The notes below the pieces were generated by a model. The model ran no database searches. It was not told the origin of the DNA and was given only the letters and a program-made list of their open reading frames with translations. This document shows positions 45,737 to 56,264 of a stretch of DNA of 64,000 nt, piece by piece (position 1 is the first letter of the stretch; every line of letters begins with the position of its first letter). Source of the stretch: Wenxinia saemankumensis (GTDB lineage: Bacteria; Pseudomonadota; Alphaproteobacteria; Rhodobacterales; Rhodobacteraceae); assembly GCF_900141735.1 (NCBI RefSeq), contig NZ_FQYO01000001.1, positions 496,001 through 560,000 on the forward strand. The letters run 5' to 3'. The translations under genes were made by a program, and so were the position numbers.

Positions 45737-48700
45737 CCAGGCTCCGGCGGTAGCCGGTCCCGGTCGGGGATCCCTCCACCTCGGCGCCGAGCTGGCGGGA
45801 CGTGGCGGCGATGAGCGTCGTGCCGAAACCGCTCCCGCCCTCGTCGCCCGCTCCGTCCGTCACGGCGCCCTGGCCGCCCTCCTCGTCCCAGGTGATCGTC
45901 ATGGCGCCGTCCGGTGCGGTCTGCCAGTCGATCGACAGCCGTCCGCCGCTGGTCGAGAGCGCGCCGTACTTCGCGGCGTTCGTCGCCCATTCGTAGAAGA
46001 TCAGCGCGAGCGGCGTCAGCCGGGCCGTGTCGATCTGCAAGTCGGTCCCGCCGAGATTGACGTCCTGGCCGTCGCTCATCGGCTCGATCACCGCGGCGAC
46101 GAGGTCGCGCATCGTGATCTGCCCCGAGGGATGACCGTCATTGGTCAGCGAATGGGCCCGGCCGAGGGCGTGGATCCGGGTCCGCAGCGTCTCGGCGAAA
46201 TCGTCCAGCCCTTCGGCGTCGCGCCGGCAGATCGAGACCATGGCCGCGATGATCGCGAAGAGGTTCTTGATCCGGTGATTCATCTCCCGGATCATCAGCT
46301 CGCGCTGCGAGAGCTGTTCCTGCTCGGCGGTGACGTCGTAGGTCACGCCCACGAACTTGCGCGCGCGGCCGGTGCGGATCCGCTTGCCGAGGCCGTGCAG
46401 CCAGCGGGTCCGGCCGCTATGCAGGGTGAGACGGAACACCTCGTCGAAGTCGGTCTCGCCGTCCATCGCGCGGCGCAGCGCGCCGTTGACGCGGTCGCGG
46501 TCCTCCTGCTCCAGCCGGGAGAGGATCGGATCCAGCCGGTCGCCGCTCTCGCCCTCGCCCATGTCGAGGAGCCGGCGTTCGGTCGCGTCGAGCGTTGTGA
46601 CGTCGGTTGCGGGATCGTATTCCCAGACGCCGATCTGCGCCACTTCGAGGGCGAGGCGCAGCCGCTCGCGCTGCTCGTCGAGGTCGCGTTCCAGCGACAG
46701 GGCGTGCGTCACGTCGGTGAAGACCAGCGACGCGCCGTCGACCTCGCCGTCGGAGCGGCGATAGGGCACGGCGCGGACGATCAGCTGCAGCTGCCCGTCC
46801 GCCGCCGTCGCCCGCCATTCCGAACCGGTCCCCTCGCCGGCCGCATCCGCCACGGCGCGCAGGTGTTCCGTCCCGTCGAACCGGCTCTCCAGGCTGGAGA
46901 GCGCGCGGCCGCGCTCTATCCCGCCCAGGGGAAAGACGGATTGCACGGCCCGGGTGTAGTTCCGCACCCGCAGGTCGCGGTCGACGACGATCACCGCGAT
47001 GTCCGTCGAAGCGAGGAAGTTCTCGAGGTCGGCATTGGCGACGAGCAGCTGATCGACCTTCGATTTCAGCTCGTCGTTGACGGTGGTCAGCTCCTCGTTC
47101 GTCGACTGGAGCTCCTCGTTCATCGACATCATCTCTTCGTTCGAGGATTTGAGCTCCTCGTTCGTCGTCTCCAGCTCCTCGACGGTGGAACGCAGCTTCT
47201 GCCGGGTGGAGAGCAGCTCCTCCTCGAGAAAGCGCATCTGGCCCTCGTCGTCCTCGATCTCGTCCAGCTCGTCGGCGGCGAAGGGTTCGAGCTGGCCGGT
47301 CTCGCGGATGACGAGGAGGAAGGTGCCGGCATCCACCGGCTCGCAGAACACGTCGCAGACCAGCGTGCCGAAATCGGTCCGCACCTCGACCCCGCGGCTG
47401 GCGGCGCGGCGCCGGTCACCGCGCGCCTTGTGCAGCACGCTCGCGACCGCCCCGCGCAGGCCGGGCCGCGCGAGGACGGGGACGAGGACCTGCCGGTCGC
47501 CGCGGTCGGGAAAGTCGAGATAGCGCCCGACCCGGCCCCAGCGGTCGAGGAGGGTGCCCTCGCCGTCGACCAGCATCGAGACGGGCGCATAGCCTTCGGC
47601 GATGCGTCGCAGCGCGGCCTGCTCGGGCCCGGACTCGCGCGGGTCGGCGGCTCTGCGCGGCGCGGCGACGCTGCGCGCGGCCCCGGGCGCGGTGCGCGGG
47701 CCGAGCCGCGGCAGGTAGCGGCTCTTGACGTCGCGCCGCCGGAAGATCTTGGCCGTCTGGTCGGTCGCGGCGAACAGATCCTCGAACCGGCCGACCGATT
47801 CCGACGAGCCGAGGAACAGCGCCCCGCCTTCTCGCAGCGCGAAATGGAACAGCGGCACGACCTGCTTCTGCAGTGCCTCGTCGAAATAGATCAGGAGGTT
47901 GCGGCAGGACAGCAGGTCGACCCGGCTGAAGGGGGGGTCCTTGATCAGCGAGTGCAGCGAGAAGCGCACCATGTCGCGGATCTTGGGCGACAGGGTGAAG
48001 CTGTCGGTGCCGGCGATCGTGTAGGCGTCGCGATACTCGGTCGGGATGTCCGCCTGGGCTGAGAGCGGGTAGCTCGCCGCGCGCGCGATCGACAGCATCT
48101 TGTCGTCGATATCGGTCGCGAAGATCTGGATGTAGGGCCGCTTGTCCTGCTCTCGCGCCGCGGCGTGGAACAGCATGGCGAGGGTATAGGCCTCTTCGCC
48201 GCTGGAGCAGCCCGGCACCCAGACGCGGATCTCCTGCCCGTTCCGTGCCGCGCGGACGAGCGGATCGATCACCTCGCTGCGGAGGGTGCGGAACTCGTCG
48301 GGGTCGCGGAAGAAGCGCGTGACGTTGATCAGCAGGTCGCGGAACAGCGCGTCGCACTCGCCCGGCTCGTCGCCGAGATGGGCGATGTACTCGCCCGTCT
48401 CCTCGATCCCCAGCACCTGCATCCGCCGGGCGATACGCCGGGTGAGGGTCGATCGCTTGTAGCGCGAGAAGTCGTGGCCGAGCGTGGCGGTCAGGATGCC
48501 GCAGATCTCGTCGATATGGTCGCCGTCGGCCGCCGCGATCTCGATGTCGCCGGGCACGCTGCCCCGGCCGAAGAACTGGGCGAGCGAGGCGATGACCTCG
48601 CCCGGGCGGGCGACGACGTCGACGAGACCGGTGCCGATGGCCGAATAGGGCATCCCGTCGTAGCGGGCGCTTTCGGGATCCTGCGCGACGCAGATCCCGC

Positions 48701-49211
48701 CATGCTCCTTGATCGCGCGCAGCCCGTTGCTGCCGTCGGCGCCGGTGCCCGACAGGATCACGCATGCGGCGCGGTCGCCGCAATCCTCGGCCAGCGAGTG
48801 GAAGAAATCGTCGATCGGGCGGCGCATGCCGCGCGGATCGGTGAATTCGGTGAGGTGTAGCACCCGGTCCTTCACGGCAAGGCCGTGCCCCGGCGGGATC
48901 ACGTAGACCTCGTCGGCCTGCAGCGCCTCGCCGCCCTCGGCCTGGCGCACGCCCATGCGGGTATAGCGTTCGATCAGCTGCGCCATCAGGGATTCGTGCG
49001 TCGGGTCGAGATGCTGGATCACGACGAAGGCCATGCCGGTCCGTTCGGGATGACCGGCGAAGAACTCGCGCAGGGCCTCCAGCCCGCCGGCCGAGGCGCC
49101 GATCCCGACGACGGGCACCCCGGCGACGGCCCCGGACTCCCCGGCCGCCCCGGGGACGGGGAGCGCCGCGTCCTCGGCGCCCCCTTCGGTCGGCGCGCCG
49201 TCGTCAGCCAT
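45720..49211 (-). CDS. CheB-CheR-PAS-HWE-type histidine kinase hybrid
   Basis: A 1163-residue signalling protein. About residues 30-215 are CheB methylesterase (VVGIGASAGG with Ser, VIQHLDPTHES with His, LSGTGADGSNG with Asp). Residues 225-490 are CheR methyltransferase (NVTRFFRDPDEF, WVPGCSSGEEAYTLAM, LLSCRNLLIYF). About residues 650-715 form a heptad coiled coil of NEEL/NEEM repeats, then two PAS domains, then a kinase from about 970. The phosphorylation box is REMNHRIKNLFAIIAA. The N-box reads YEWATNAAKYGAL, with Tyr where HWE kinases usually have His, and WDEEGG supplies the W-x-E. The start overlaps the LOV gene stop by eight bases. Confidence 0.9.
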   Translation of the reverse strand: MADDGAPTEGGAEDAALPVPGAAGESGAVAGVPVVGIGASAGGLEALREFFAGHPERTGMAFVVIQHLDPTHESLMAQLIERYTRMGVRQAEGGEALQADEVYVIPPGHGLAVKDRVLHLTEFTDPRGMRRPIDDFFHSLAEDCGDRAACVILSGTGADGSNGLRAIKEHGGICVAQDPESARYDGMPYSAIGTGLVDVVARPGEVIASLAQFFGRGSVPGDIEIAAADGDHIDEICGILTATLGHDFSRYKRSTLTRRIARRMQVLGIEETGEYIAHLGDEPGECDALFRDLLINVTRFFRDPDEFRTLRSEVIDPLVRAARNGQEIRVWVPGCSSGEEAYTLAMLFHAAAREQDKRPYIQIFATDIDDKMLSIARAASYPLSAQADIPTEYRDAYTIAGTDSFTLSPKIRDMVRFSLHSLIKDPPFSRVDLLSCRNLLIYFDEALQKQVVPLFHFALREGGALFLGSSESVGRFEDLFAATDQTAKIFRRRDVKSRYLPRLGPRTAPGAARSVAAPRRAADPRESGPEQAALRRIAEGYAPVSMLVDGEGTLLDRWGRVGRYLDFPDRGDRQVLVPVLARPGLRGAVASVLHKARGDRRRAASRGVEVRTDFGTLVCDVFCEPVDAGTFLLVIRETGQLEPFAADELDEIEDDEGQMRFLEEELLSTRQKLRSTVEELETTNEELKSSNEEMMSMNEELQSTNEELTTVNDELKSKVDQLLVANADLENFLASTDIAVIVVDRDLRVRNYTRAVQSVFPLGGIERGRALSSLESRFDGTEHLRAVADAAGEGTGSEWRATAADGQLQLIVRAVPYRRSDGEVDGASLVFTDVTHALSLERDLDEQRERLRLALEVAQIGVWEYDPATDVTTLDATERRLLDMGEGESGDRLDPILSRLEQEDRDRVNGALRRAMDGETDFDEVFRLTLHSGRTRWLHGLGKRIRTGRARKFVGVTYDVTAEQEQLSQRELMIREMNHRIKNLFAIIAAMVSICRRDAEGLDDFAETLRTRIHALGRAHSLTNDGHPSGQITMRDLVAAVIEPMSDGQDVNLGGTDLQIDTARLTPLALIFYEWATNAAKYGALSTSGGRLSIDWQTAPDGAMTITWDEEGGQGAVTDGAGDEGGSGFGTTLIAATSRQLGAEVEGSPTGTGYRRSLVIPAR

Positions 49212-49749
49212 CGAGGCGGGCCTGCACGATCAGGGACTGGCTCGAGGCGAGGGATTCGTAGGTCCCGAGAAGGACGAAGTTGGTCTCTCCGAACAGCTCC
49301 GACAGGCGCCGCAGGTCGCGCGAGAGCGCGTCGTCATAGGCCCGGGCGGCGGTCGGATTGCTGCGCGTGATGTCGAACTGCGAGCCGAGGATCAGCGATT
49401 TGCGCCCGTCGCGGCTGAGCTTCGTCATGTAGACGAGGCTGAGGAACCTCTCGCCCGACCGGCGGACATTGGGCACGACGAACTTGTCGTTGATTCGGTC
49501 CGGCTCCGCGATGAAGGCGCGCATCCGGTCGCGTACCGGCCCCGCGCCGCCCTCGGGCTGCATGAAGCGGCAGTTCCGGCCCAGCACCTCGTCCGCGTCG
49601 TATCCGCTGAGGCCGAGGAAACCGTCGTTGACGCCGACCAGCGGGCAATCCTCCCGCCGGTCGTCGGCCAGCACCAGCGCCACGGTGCTCTTGTCGAAGA
49701 AGGTCCGGACGCCTTCCGAGATGTCTGGCGTGTCGTCGAGAAACGGCAT
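49204..49749 (-). CDS. short LOV-domain protein (putative blue-light sensor)
   Basis: A 181-residue protein made of one LOV-type PAS domain and a C-terminal helix. VGVNDGFLGLSGYDADEVLGRNCRFMQPEGG contains GRNCRF with the flavin-adduct Cys at residue 60. Asn41, Asn94 and Gln124 (GSQFDIT) match flavin contacts. One usually conserved Asn (FWN motif) is Ser104 in FLSL. Residues 130-181 could form the signalling helix. A TTG two codons earlier is an alternative start. It is translationally coupled to the CheB-CheR-kinase, which it may control by light or redox state; the kinase has no LOV domain of its own that I can see. Confidence 0.85.
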   Translation of the reverse strand: MPFLDDTPDISEGVRTFFDKSTVALVLADDRREDCPLVGVNDGFLGLSGYDADEVLGRNCRFMQPEGGAGPVRDRMRAFIAEPDRINDKFVVPNVRRSGERFLSLVYMTKLSRDGRKSLILGSQFDITRSNPTAARAYDDALSRDLRRLSELFGETNFVLLGTYESLASSQSLIVQARLDG

Positions 49750-49984
49750 GTGCAAGTCTTATGGACGGAACGCCCGGATGCCAAGGCTTCGCCCGGCGTC
49801 AGGCCCCGCCCCGCCACGGGGGCCCGCGGGCCATCCGGTGGCGGCCGGACCGCGCCCGCGACTTTCCGGCCTGCCCAATCCCGAGGCATGTCGCCGCTTG
49901 TGGCGGCATACGGCGCACCGGCCCGCGGCCTTGCGCCCGATACGGTCCCGCCGCGGATGGAACTCGGCCGGGCGGACGGCCGAG

Positions 49985-50878
49985 ATGGGCGCCGGATCGC
50001 AACAGGAGCCGCCCTTGCCCCTCACCCTCGCCCCCGCCGCGCCGCCGGGCCCGGAGCCGGCCGTTCGGCCGGTCCCGCGCCAGCCGCGGGCGGCCGGGGC
50101 GGTGCGTCTCGACGTGCGAGGAGAAGGGGCGCGCTCGCGCGTCGCCCGGTTCCGGGCCGAGGGCGCGATGCGTGCGCTGTTCCCCGCCCGGCCCGACGAG
50201 GCGGCTCTGGAGGCGATCCTCGTGAACACCGCCGGGGGTCTCACCTCGGGCGACCGCCTCTTCGTGACGGCCGGGGCCGGCCCCGGCGCCGCGCTGACCC
50301 TGACGACCCAGGCGGCGGAGCGGGCCTACCGGGCCCCGGACGGCCCGGCCCGGGTCCGCACGGCCCTGTCCGCCGCCGCGGGGTCCCGGCTGGACTGGCT
50401 GCCGCAGGAGCTGATCCTCTACGACGGCGCCCGGCTCGACCGGAGGCTGGAGATCGACCTCGCCCCCGGCGCGCGGCTGCTCGCGGTCGAGCCGGTCATC
50501 CTCGGCCGGGCCGCCATGGGCGAGGTGCTCCGTGGCTTCGCCCTATCCGACCGGGTGACGGTGCGGCGCGGCGGCGCGCCGCTCTGGATCGACGCGACGG
50601 ATCTCACGGCCGCCGCGCTGGACCGGCCCGCCGCGCTGGCCGGGCTGCGCGCCTATGCCGCGCTCATCTACGTCGCGCCGGATGCCGAGGCGCAGCTGGC
50701 GCCGATCCGCGATGGCCTGCCCGAGGCCGGCCCGGCCATCGGGGGGGCGAGCCTGATCGCGGCGGACACGCTCGTCCTGCGCCTGCTCGCCGAGGACGGG
50801 TTCGCGCTGCGCCGGGCATTGCTGCCCGTGCTCGACCGGCTGACCCGTGATACGCTGCCGAGATCCTGGAGGCTGTGA
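49985..50878 (+). CDS. ureD: urease accessory protein UreD
   Basis: A 297-residue maturation factor that with UreF and UreG delivers nickel to apo-urease. [14 protein letters not shown] is followed by the family core [18 protein letters not shown], then [12 protein letters not shown] and [24 protein letters not shown]. Start choice: the ATG used here has no ribosome site, whereas a TTG at 50015 lies six bases after AGGAG and would give 287 residues; either is plausible. The gene heads the urease cluster and its stop is one base from the ureA start. It is divergent from the LOV gene across a spacer of about 235 bases. Confidence 0.92.
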   Translation: MGAGSQQEPPLPLTLAPAAPPGPEPAVRPVPRQPRAAGAVRLDVRGEGARSRVARFRAEGAMRALFPARPDEAALEAILVNTAGGLTSGDRLFVTAGAGPGAALTLTTQAAERAYRAPDGPARVRTALSAAAGSRLDWLPQELILYDGARLDRRLEIDLAPGARLLAVEPVILGRAAMGEVLRGFALSDRVTVRRGGAPLWIDATDLTAAALDRPAALAGLRAYAALIYVAPDAEAQLAPIRDGLPEAGPAIGGASLIAADTLVLRLLAEDGFALRRALLPVLDRLTRDTLPRSWRL

Positions 50879-50879
50879 C

Positions 50880-51182
50880 ATGAACCTGACCCCGCGCGAG
50901 AAGGACAAGCTCCTCGTCGCCATGGCCGCCGAGGTGGCGCGCAAGCGCCTCGCCCGGGGGGTGAAGCTGAACCACCCCGAGGCCATCGCCCTGATCACCG
51001 AGGCGGTGGTCGAGGGCGCCCGCGACGGCCGGTCCGTCGCCGACCTCATGGAGGCGGGCGGCCACGTCGTCACCCGCGCGCAATGCATGGACGGGGTGCC
51101 CGAGATGATCCCCGAGGTGCAGGTCGAGGCGACCTTTCCCGACGGGACGAAGCTCGTCACCGTCCATTCCCCGATCCGCTGA
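50880..51182 (+). CDS. ureA: urease subunit gamma
   Basis: The 100-residue gamma subunit of urease. The N-terminus [27 protein letters not shown] and the block [24 protein letters not shown] are fully conserved, ending with [18 protein letters not shown]. It packs against the alpha subunit in the (alpha-beta-gamma)3 enzyme. It starts one base after ureD ends and is followed within ten bases by ureB. Confidence 0.98.
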   Translation: MNLTPREKDKLLVAMAAEVARKRLARGVKLNHPEAIALITEAVVEGARDGRSVADLMEAGGHVVTRAQCMDGVPEMIPEVQVEATFPDGTKLVTVHSPIR

Positions 51183-51191
51183 GGTGACCCG

Positions 51192-51497
51192 ATGATCCCC
51201 GGAGAGCTCTTCCCCGCCGACGGCCAGATCGAGCTGAATGCCGGCCGCGAGGCCGTCACGCTGATGGTGGCCAATACCGGCGACCGCCCGGTGCAGGTCG
51301 GCAGCCATTACCATTTCGCCGAAGCCAATGCCGCGCTCGACTTCGACCGCGCCGCGGCGCGGGGCAAGCGGCTGGACATCGCCGCCGGCACCGCCGTCCG
51401 GTTCGAGCCGGGGCAGCGGCGCGAGGTGCAGCTGATCGACTATGCCGGGGGCCGCGCCGTCTGGGGCTTCACCGGCGCCGTGATGGGGGATCTCTGA
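51192..51497 (+). CDS. ureB: urease subunit beta
   Basis: The 101-residue beta subunit. [41 protein letters not shown] and [18 protein letters not shown] are the family signatures. The gene is directly adjacent (no gap) to the LprI-like gene instead of ureC, so the structural genes are interrupted. Confidence 0.98.
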   Translation: MIPGELFPADGQIELNAGREAVTLMVANTGDRPVQVGSHYHFAEANAALDFDRAAARGKRLDIAAGTAVRFEPGQRREVQLIDYAGGRAVWGFTGAVMGDL

Positions 51498-51863
51498 ATG
51501 CGCGCGTTCTCCCTGTCCATCGCCCTCGCCGCCCTGCCCTTCGCCGCGCCGGCCGCCGCTCAGGATGTCGATTGCGCCCGCGACCAGACCCAGATGGCGC
51601 TGAACATCTGCGCCCAGCGAGACTGGCAGGCCGCCGATGACGAGCTCAACCGCCTCTGGGCCATCCTCAAGCCGCGCGCCGATGCCGGGGGGTGGGGCCA
51701 GCGGCTGCTGGAGGAGCAGCGCACCTGGCTACGCGCCCGCGACGCGCAGTGCGAGGGCGAGCGGGACCGGTATGCGGGCGGGTCGATGGCCCCGCTCGTC
51801 TACTGGACCTGCATGGAACAGACGACGCTGCGCCGGAACGACGATCTCCGGCGGATGATGTAA
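51498..51863 (+). CDS. LprI-like (DUF1311) secreted protein in the urease cluster
   Basis: A 121-residue exported protein. The signal peptide ends AAAAQ; the mature part CARDQTQMALNICAQRDWQAADDELNRLWAIL, LLEEQRTWLRARDAQCE, and the final CMEQTTLRRNDDL is the DUF1311/LprI pattern with four conserved cysteines forming disulfides. LprI proteins inhibit lysozyme in mycobacteria; whether this one does is unknown. It starts immediately after the ureB stop, so it is surely co-transcribed with the urease genes. Confidence 0.85.
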   Translation: MRAFSLSIALAALPFAAPAAAQDVDCARDQTQMALNICAQRDWQAADDELNRLWAILKPRADAGGWGQRLLEEQRTWLRARDAQCEGERDRYAGGSMAPLVYWTCMEQTTLRRNDDLRRMM

Positions 51864-51904
51864 CCCACGGGGCCCCGCCGGCCCCCAGACGAGGAGACGA
51901 CGCC

Positions 51905-52720
51905 ATGTGTCATGCCTGCGTGATGGACAGCGTGAAGGAACGGATGCTCTCGCGGCGCGCCCTGTTCCGGGGGGTCGCGGCGACCGGACTTGCGACCGCC
52001 GCCACGGGGCTGATTGCCGCGCGCCCCGCTCTCGCCCAGTCCGGCGGCCGGGTGATCGACCTCACCCACACGCTGACGCCCGACTTCCCGACATTCGACG
52101 GCCGCCCCGGCATCGAGATGGTGGAAAGCGTGAATTTCGAGGAGAGCGGCTACCAGCTCTACCGCGTCACATTCGAGGAGCATTCGGGCACCCATATCGA
52201 CGCGCCCCTCCATTTCAGCGAGGACGGGACCAGCGTTGACGAGCTCGATCCCGCGACGCTGGTCTGCCCGCTCTGCATCGTCGATATCAGCGCGAAGGCG
52301 GCCGAGGATCCGAACGCGATGGTCGAACCCGCCGACATCGAGGCGTGGATCTCCGCCAACGGGGACATCCCGGCCGGCGCCTGCGTCGCCATGCTGTCGG
52401 GATGGGCCGACAAGGTCGGCACGGAGGCGTTCCGCACCGATGCCGACGGCAATTTCGCCTTCCCGGGTTTCTCGGTCCAGGCGACCGACATGCTGGACGG
52501 GATGGGGGTCGCGGCGATCGGGGTGGACACGCTCTCGCTCGATCCCGGCAATTCCGCCGATTTCGCGGTGCATTACGGCTGGCTCCCCGCGGGCCGTTAC
52601 GGGATCGAGAACCTCGCCAACCTCGCCCAGCTGCCCGCGACCGGCGCGACCCTCTTCGTCGGGGCGCCCAAGCATGGCGGCGGCACGGGCGGGCCGGCCC
52701 GCGTCCTGGCGGTCCTCTGA
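51905..52720 (+). CDS. Tat-exported cyclase family hydrolase
   Basis: A 271-residue protein of the cyclase/kynurenine-formamidase family. The N-terminus MCHACVMDSVKERMLSRRALFRGVAAT has a twin-arginine motif and a hydrophobic stretch ending ALAQ, indicating Tat export, often with a bound metal. The family motif HSGTHIDAPLHF, with its metal-binding His and Asp, is intact, as is the earlier VIDLTHTLTPDFPTFDG. The substrate is unknown; amidohydrolase activity on a periplasmic amide would fit the urea theme but is inference. A GAGGAGA ribosome site precedes the ATG. Confidence 0.88.
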   Translation: MCHACVMDSVKERMLSRRALFRGVAATGLATAATGLIAARPALAQSGGRVIDLTHTLTPDFPTFDGRPGIEMVESVNFEESGYQLYRVTFEEHSGTHIDAPLHFSEDGTSVDELDPATLVCPLCIVDISAKAAEDPNAMVEPADIEAWISANGDIPAGACVAMLSGWADKVGTEAFRTDADGNFAFPGFSVQATDMLDGMGVAAIGVDTLSLDPGNSADFAVHYGWLPAGRYGIENLANLAQLPATGATLFVGAPKHGGGTGGPARVLAVL

Positions 52721-53115
52721 TGGCGACCGTCCGGCCCCTCGCCGACGACGAGGCCGCGCCCGAGGCGCGGGCCGTCTTCGACGACATCCGCACCGCCCGC
52801 GGGACCGACTACGTCAACGACTTCTGGCGCGCCCTGGCCCACGATCCGGCGCTGCTGCGCGCCACGTGGGAGCGGCTGAAATCGGTGATGGGACCGGGCG
52901 GGATCGACCCGCTCACCAAGGAGATGGTCTATCTCGCGGTGTCCGTGGCGAACGGCTGCAGCTACTGCGTCCATTCCCACACCGCCGCCGCGCGCGGCAA
53001 GGGCATGACCGACGCCCAGCACGGCGAGCTCATGGCCGTCATCGGCATGGCGATGCAGACCAACGGACTGGTGACGGCGCTCGGCATCCCGCCCGACGAG
53101 GTGTTCCGGGCGTGA
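52720..53115 (+). CDS. AhpD-like carboxymuconolactone decarboxylase family protein
   Basis: A 131-residue CMD/AhpD-fold protein. The redox motif [18 protein letters not shown] has the C-x2-C and downstream His of AhpD-like enzymes. It is therefore likely to be a peroxidase-type or disulfide-reducing protein, not a lactone decarboxylase. It overlaps the cyclase gene by one base and precedes ureC by 25 bases, so it lies inside the urease operon. Its role there is unknown. Confidence 0.88.
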   Translation: MATVRPLADDEAAPEARAVFDDIRTARGTDYVNDFWRALAHDPALLRATWERLKSVMGPGGIDPLTKEMVYLAVSVANGCSYCVHSHTAAARGKGMTDAQHGELMAVIGMAMQTNGLVTALGIPPDEVFRA

Positions 53116-53140
53116 CGATGCAGACGACAGGGAGGGCGCC

Positions 53141-54888
<1,748 letters not shown>

Positions 54889-54889
<1 letters not shown>

Positions 54890-54975
54890 TGCGCCCCGGT
54901 CCATCCCTGCCAGTCCCGCAGGCCCCGGTCCCGCGGGCCCCGGTCCCGCAGGCCGCGGTCCCCGCCGACGCATGA
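54889..54975 (+). CDS. possible small proline-rich ORF between ureC and ureE
   Basis: An ATG overlapping the last base of ureC opens a 28-residue frame, MRPGPSLPVPQAPVP and so on, ending 13 bases before ureE. Three tandem 15-bp units (54913-54957, GTCCCGCAGGCCCCG and variants) encode VPQAP, VPRAP and VPQAA. There is no separate ribosome site; translation would depend on coupling to ureC. It may be only a spacer produced by repeat expansion. I cannot assign a function. Confidence 0.3.
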
Positions 54976-54988
54976 AGGAACCGATCCG

Positions 54989-55633
54989 ATGACGTCCCTC
55001 CCCGCCCGTCTCCATCACCGCGCGGGCTTCTGGTCCGGCGCCGCCGACCGGCTCGTGCTGTGCTACGAGGACCGCTTCCTGCGGCGGCGCGTCCTGCGCA
55101 GCGAGGGCGGCCTCGACATCCTCGTCGACCTGCCCCGCACGACGGACCTCGCCGAGGGCGACGCGCTCGAGACCCTGGACGGGCAGCTCGTCGAGATCGT
55201 CGCCGCGCCCGAGACACTGCTGGAGATCCGGGGGGACCTGCCGCGCCTCGCCTGGCACATCGGAAACCGCCACACGCCCGCGCAGATCGCGGCGGACCGC
55301 GTCCTGATCCGCGAGGATGCGGTGATGCGCGACATGCTGGTCCGGCTGGGGGCGGAGCTGTCGGCCGTGTCCGAGCCCTTCCTCCCCGAGGGCGGCGCCT
55401 ACGGGATGGGCCGGACGCACGGGCACGATCACGGGTTCGGATACGGGTCGGGGCATGGACATGGACATGGACATGGGCACGATCACGGGCGCGATCACCG
55501 GCACGGGCACGATCACGGAACGGCGCACGCGCAGCCCCACGACCACGGGCAGAGCCACGGTTTTTCCCACGGCCATCCGGATGTCCACGGCCATGCCCAC
55601 GGCTCCCCGCCCGTCCACCGCGCCGATGACTGA
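54989..55633 (+). CDS. ureE: urease accessory protein UreE with long His-rich tail
   Basis: A 214-residue nickel chaperone. The N-terminal peptide-binding domain (LVLCYEDRFLRRRVLRSEGGLDILVDLPRTTDLAEGDAL) is followed by the metal-binding domain (LAWHIGNRHTPAQI, with the conserved HIGNRH), and then an extended tail from about residue 142. The tail carries well over 20 histidines in HGH, HDH and GHDHG patterns. Similar but usually shorter tails store several nickel ions. The tail is encoded by near-repeated CATGGACATGG-type DNA. The stop overlaps the ureF start by eight bases. Confidence 0.95.
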   Translation: MTSLPARLHHRAGFWSGAADRLVLCYEDRFLRRRVLRSEGGLDILVDLPRTTDLAEGDALETLDGQLVEIVAAPETLLEIRGDLPRLAWHIGNRHTPAQIAADRVLIREDAVMRDMLVRLGAELSAVSEPFLPEGGAYGMGRTHGHDHGFGYGSGHGHGHGHGHDHGRDHRHGHDHGTAHAQPHDHGQSHGFSHGHPDVHGHAHGSPPVHRADD

Positions 55634-56264
55634 TCTCGACCTGCTGACCCTCGCGCAGTGGATCTCGCCGGCCTACCCGGTCGGCGCCTTCGCCTATTCC
55701 CACGGGCTCGAGGACGCGGCGGCGGAGGGGATCGTGACTCCGGACAGCCTGCAGGACTGGCTCGCCGACCTGCTGGAATTCGGCGCCGGCCAGGTGGAGG
55801 CCCGCCTGATCGCCGCCGCCTGGCATGCCGATCCCGGCGTCATCCCCGTCATCGACGCCACCGCCCGCGCCCTCGCCGGAAGCCGGGAGCGCCTTATCGA
55901 GACCGAGCGGCAGGGCGCGGCCTTCGCCCGGATCACGGGGGCGGTCTGGGATCTGGACCTGCCCCCCCTCGCCTACCCCGTCGCCCTCGGCCGCGCCGCA
56001 GCGCTGCGCGGGCTGCCGCTGGCACCGGTCCAGATGCTGCACCTGCAGGCCTGGCTGGCCAATCTCGCCGCCGCCGCGCAGCGGCTGATGCCGTTGGGCC
56101 AGACCGGGGCGCAGCGCATCGTCGCCGCTCTCGCCCCCCGCCTGCCGGGCATCGCCGCGGCGACCGGGGACGGCGCGTTGTCCGCCCTGTCCAGCTGCGC
56201 CTTCCTGTCCGACATCGCCGCCATGCGGCACGAGACGCTCCAGCCGAGGATCTTCGCGACATGA
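55626..56264 (+). CDS. ureF: urease accessory protein UreF
   Basis: A 212-residue all-helical maturation factor that acts as GTPase partner for UreG in nickel insertion. [29 protein letters not shown] at the start is the diagnostic motif, followed by [19 protein letters not shown] and, near the end, [22 protein letters not shown]. The ATG at MTDLDLL lies within the end of ureE. A longer frame upstream exists only because the His-rich DNA lacks stops. The gene overlaps ureG by four bases. Confidence 0.96.
   Translation: MTDLDLLTLAQWISPAYPVGAFAYSHGLEDAAAEGIVTPDSLQDWLADLLEFGAGQVEARLIAAAWHADPGVIPVIDATARALAGSRERLIETERQGAAFARITGAVWDLDLPPLAYPVALGRAAALRGLPLAPVQMLHLQAWLANLAAAAQRLMPLGQTGAQRIVAALAPRLPGIAAATGDGALSALSSCAFLSDIAAMRHETLQPRIFAT

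Noticed and set aside
55455-55626. A longer ureF with an N-terminal MDMDMDMGTITG extension
   Set aside because: The extension is the alternative frame of the His-rich ureE tail; the conserved UreF N-terminus begins at 55626.
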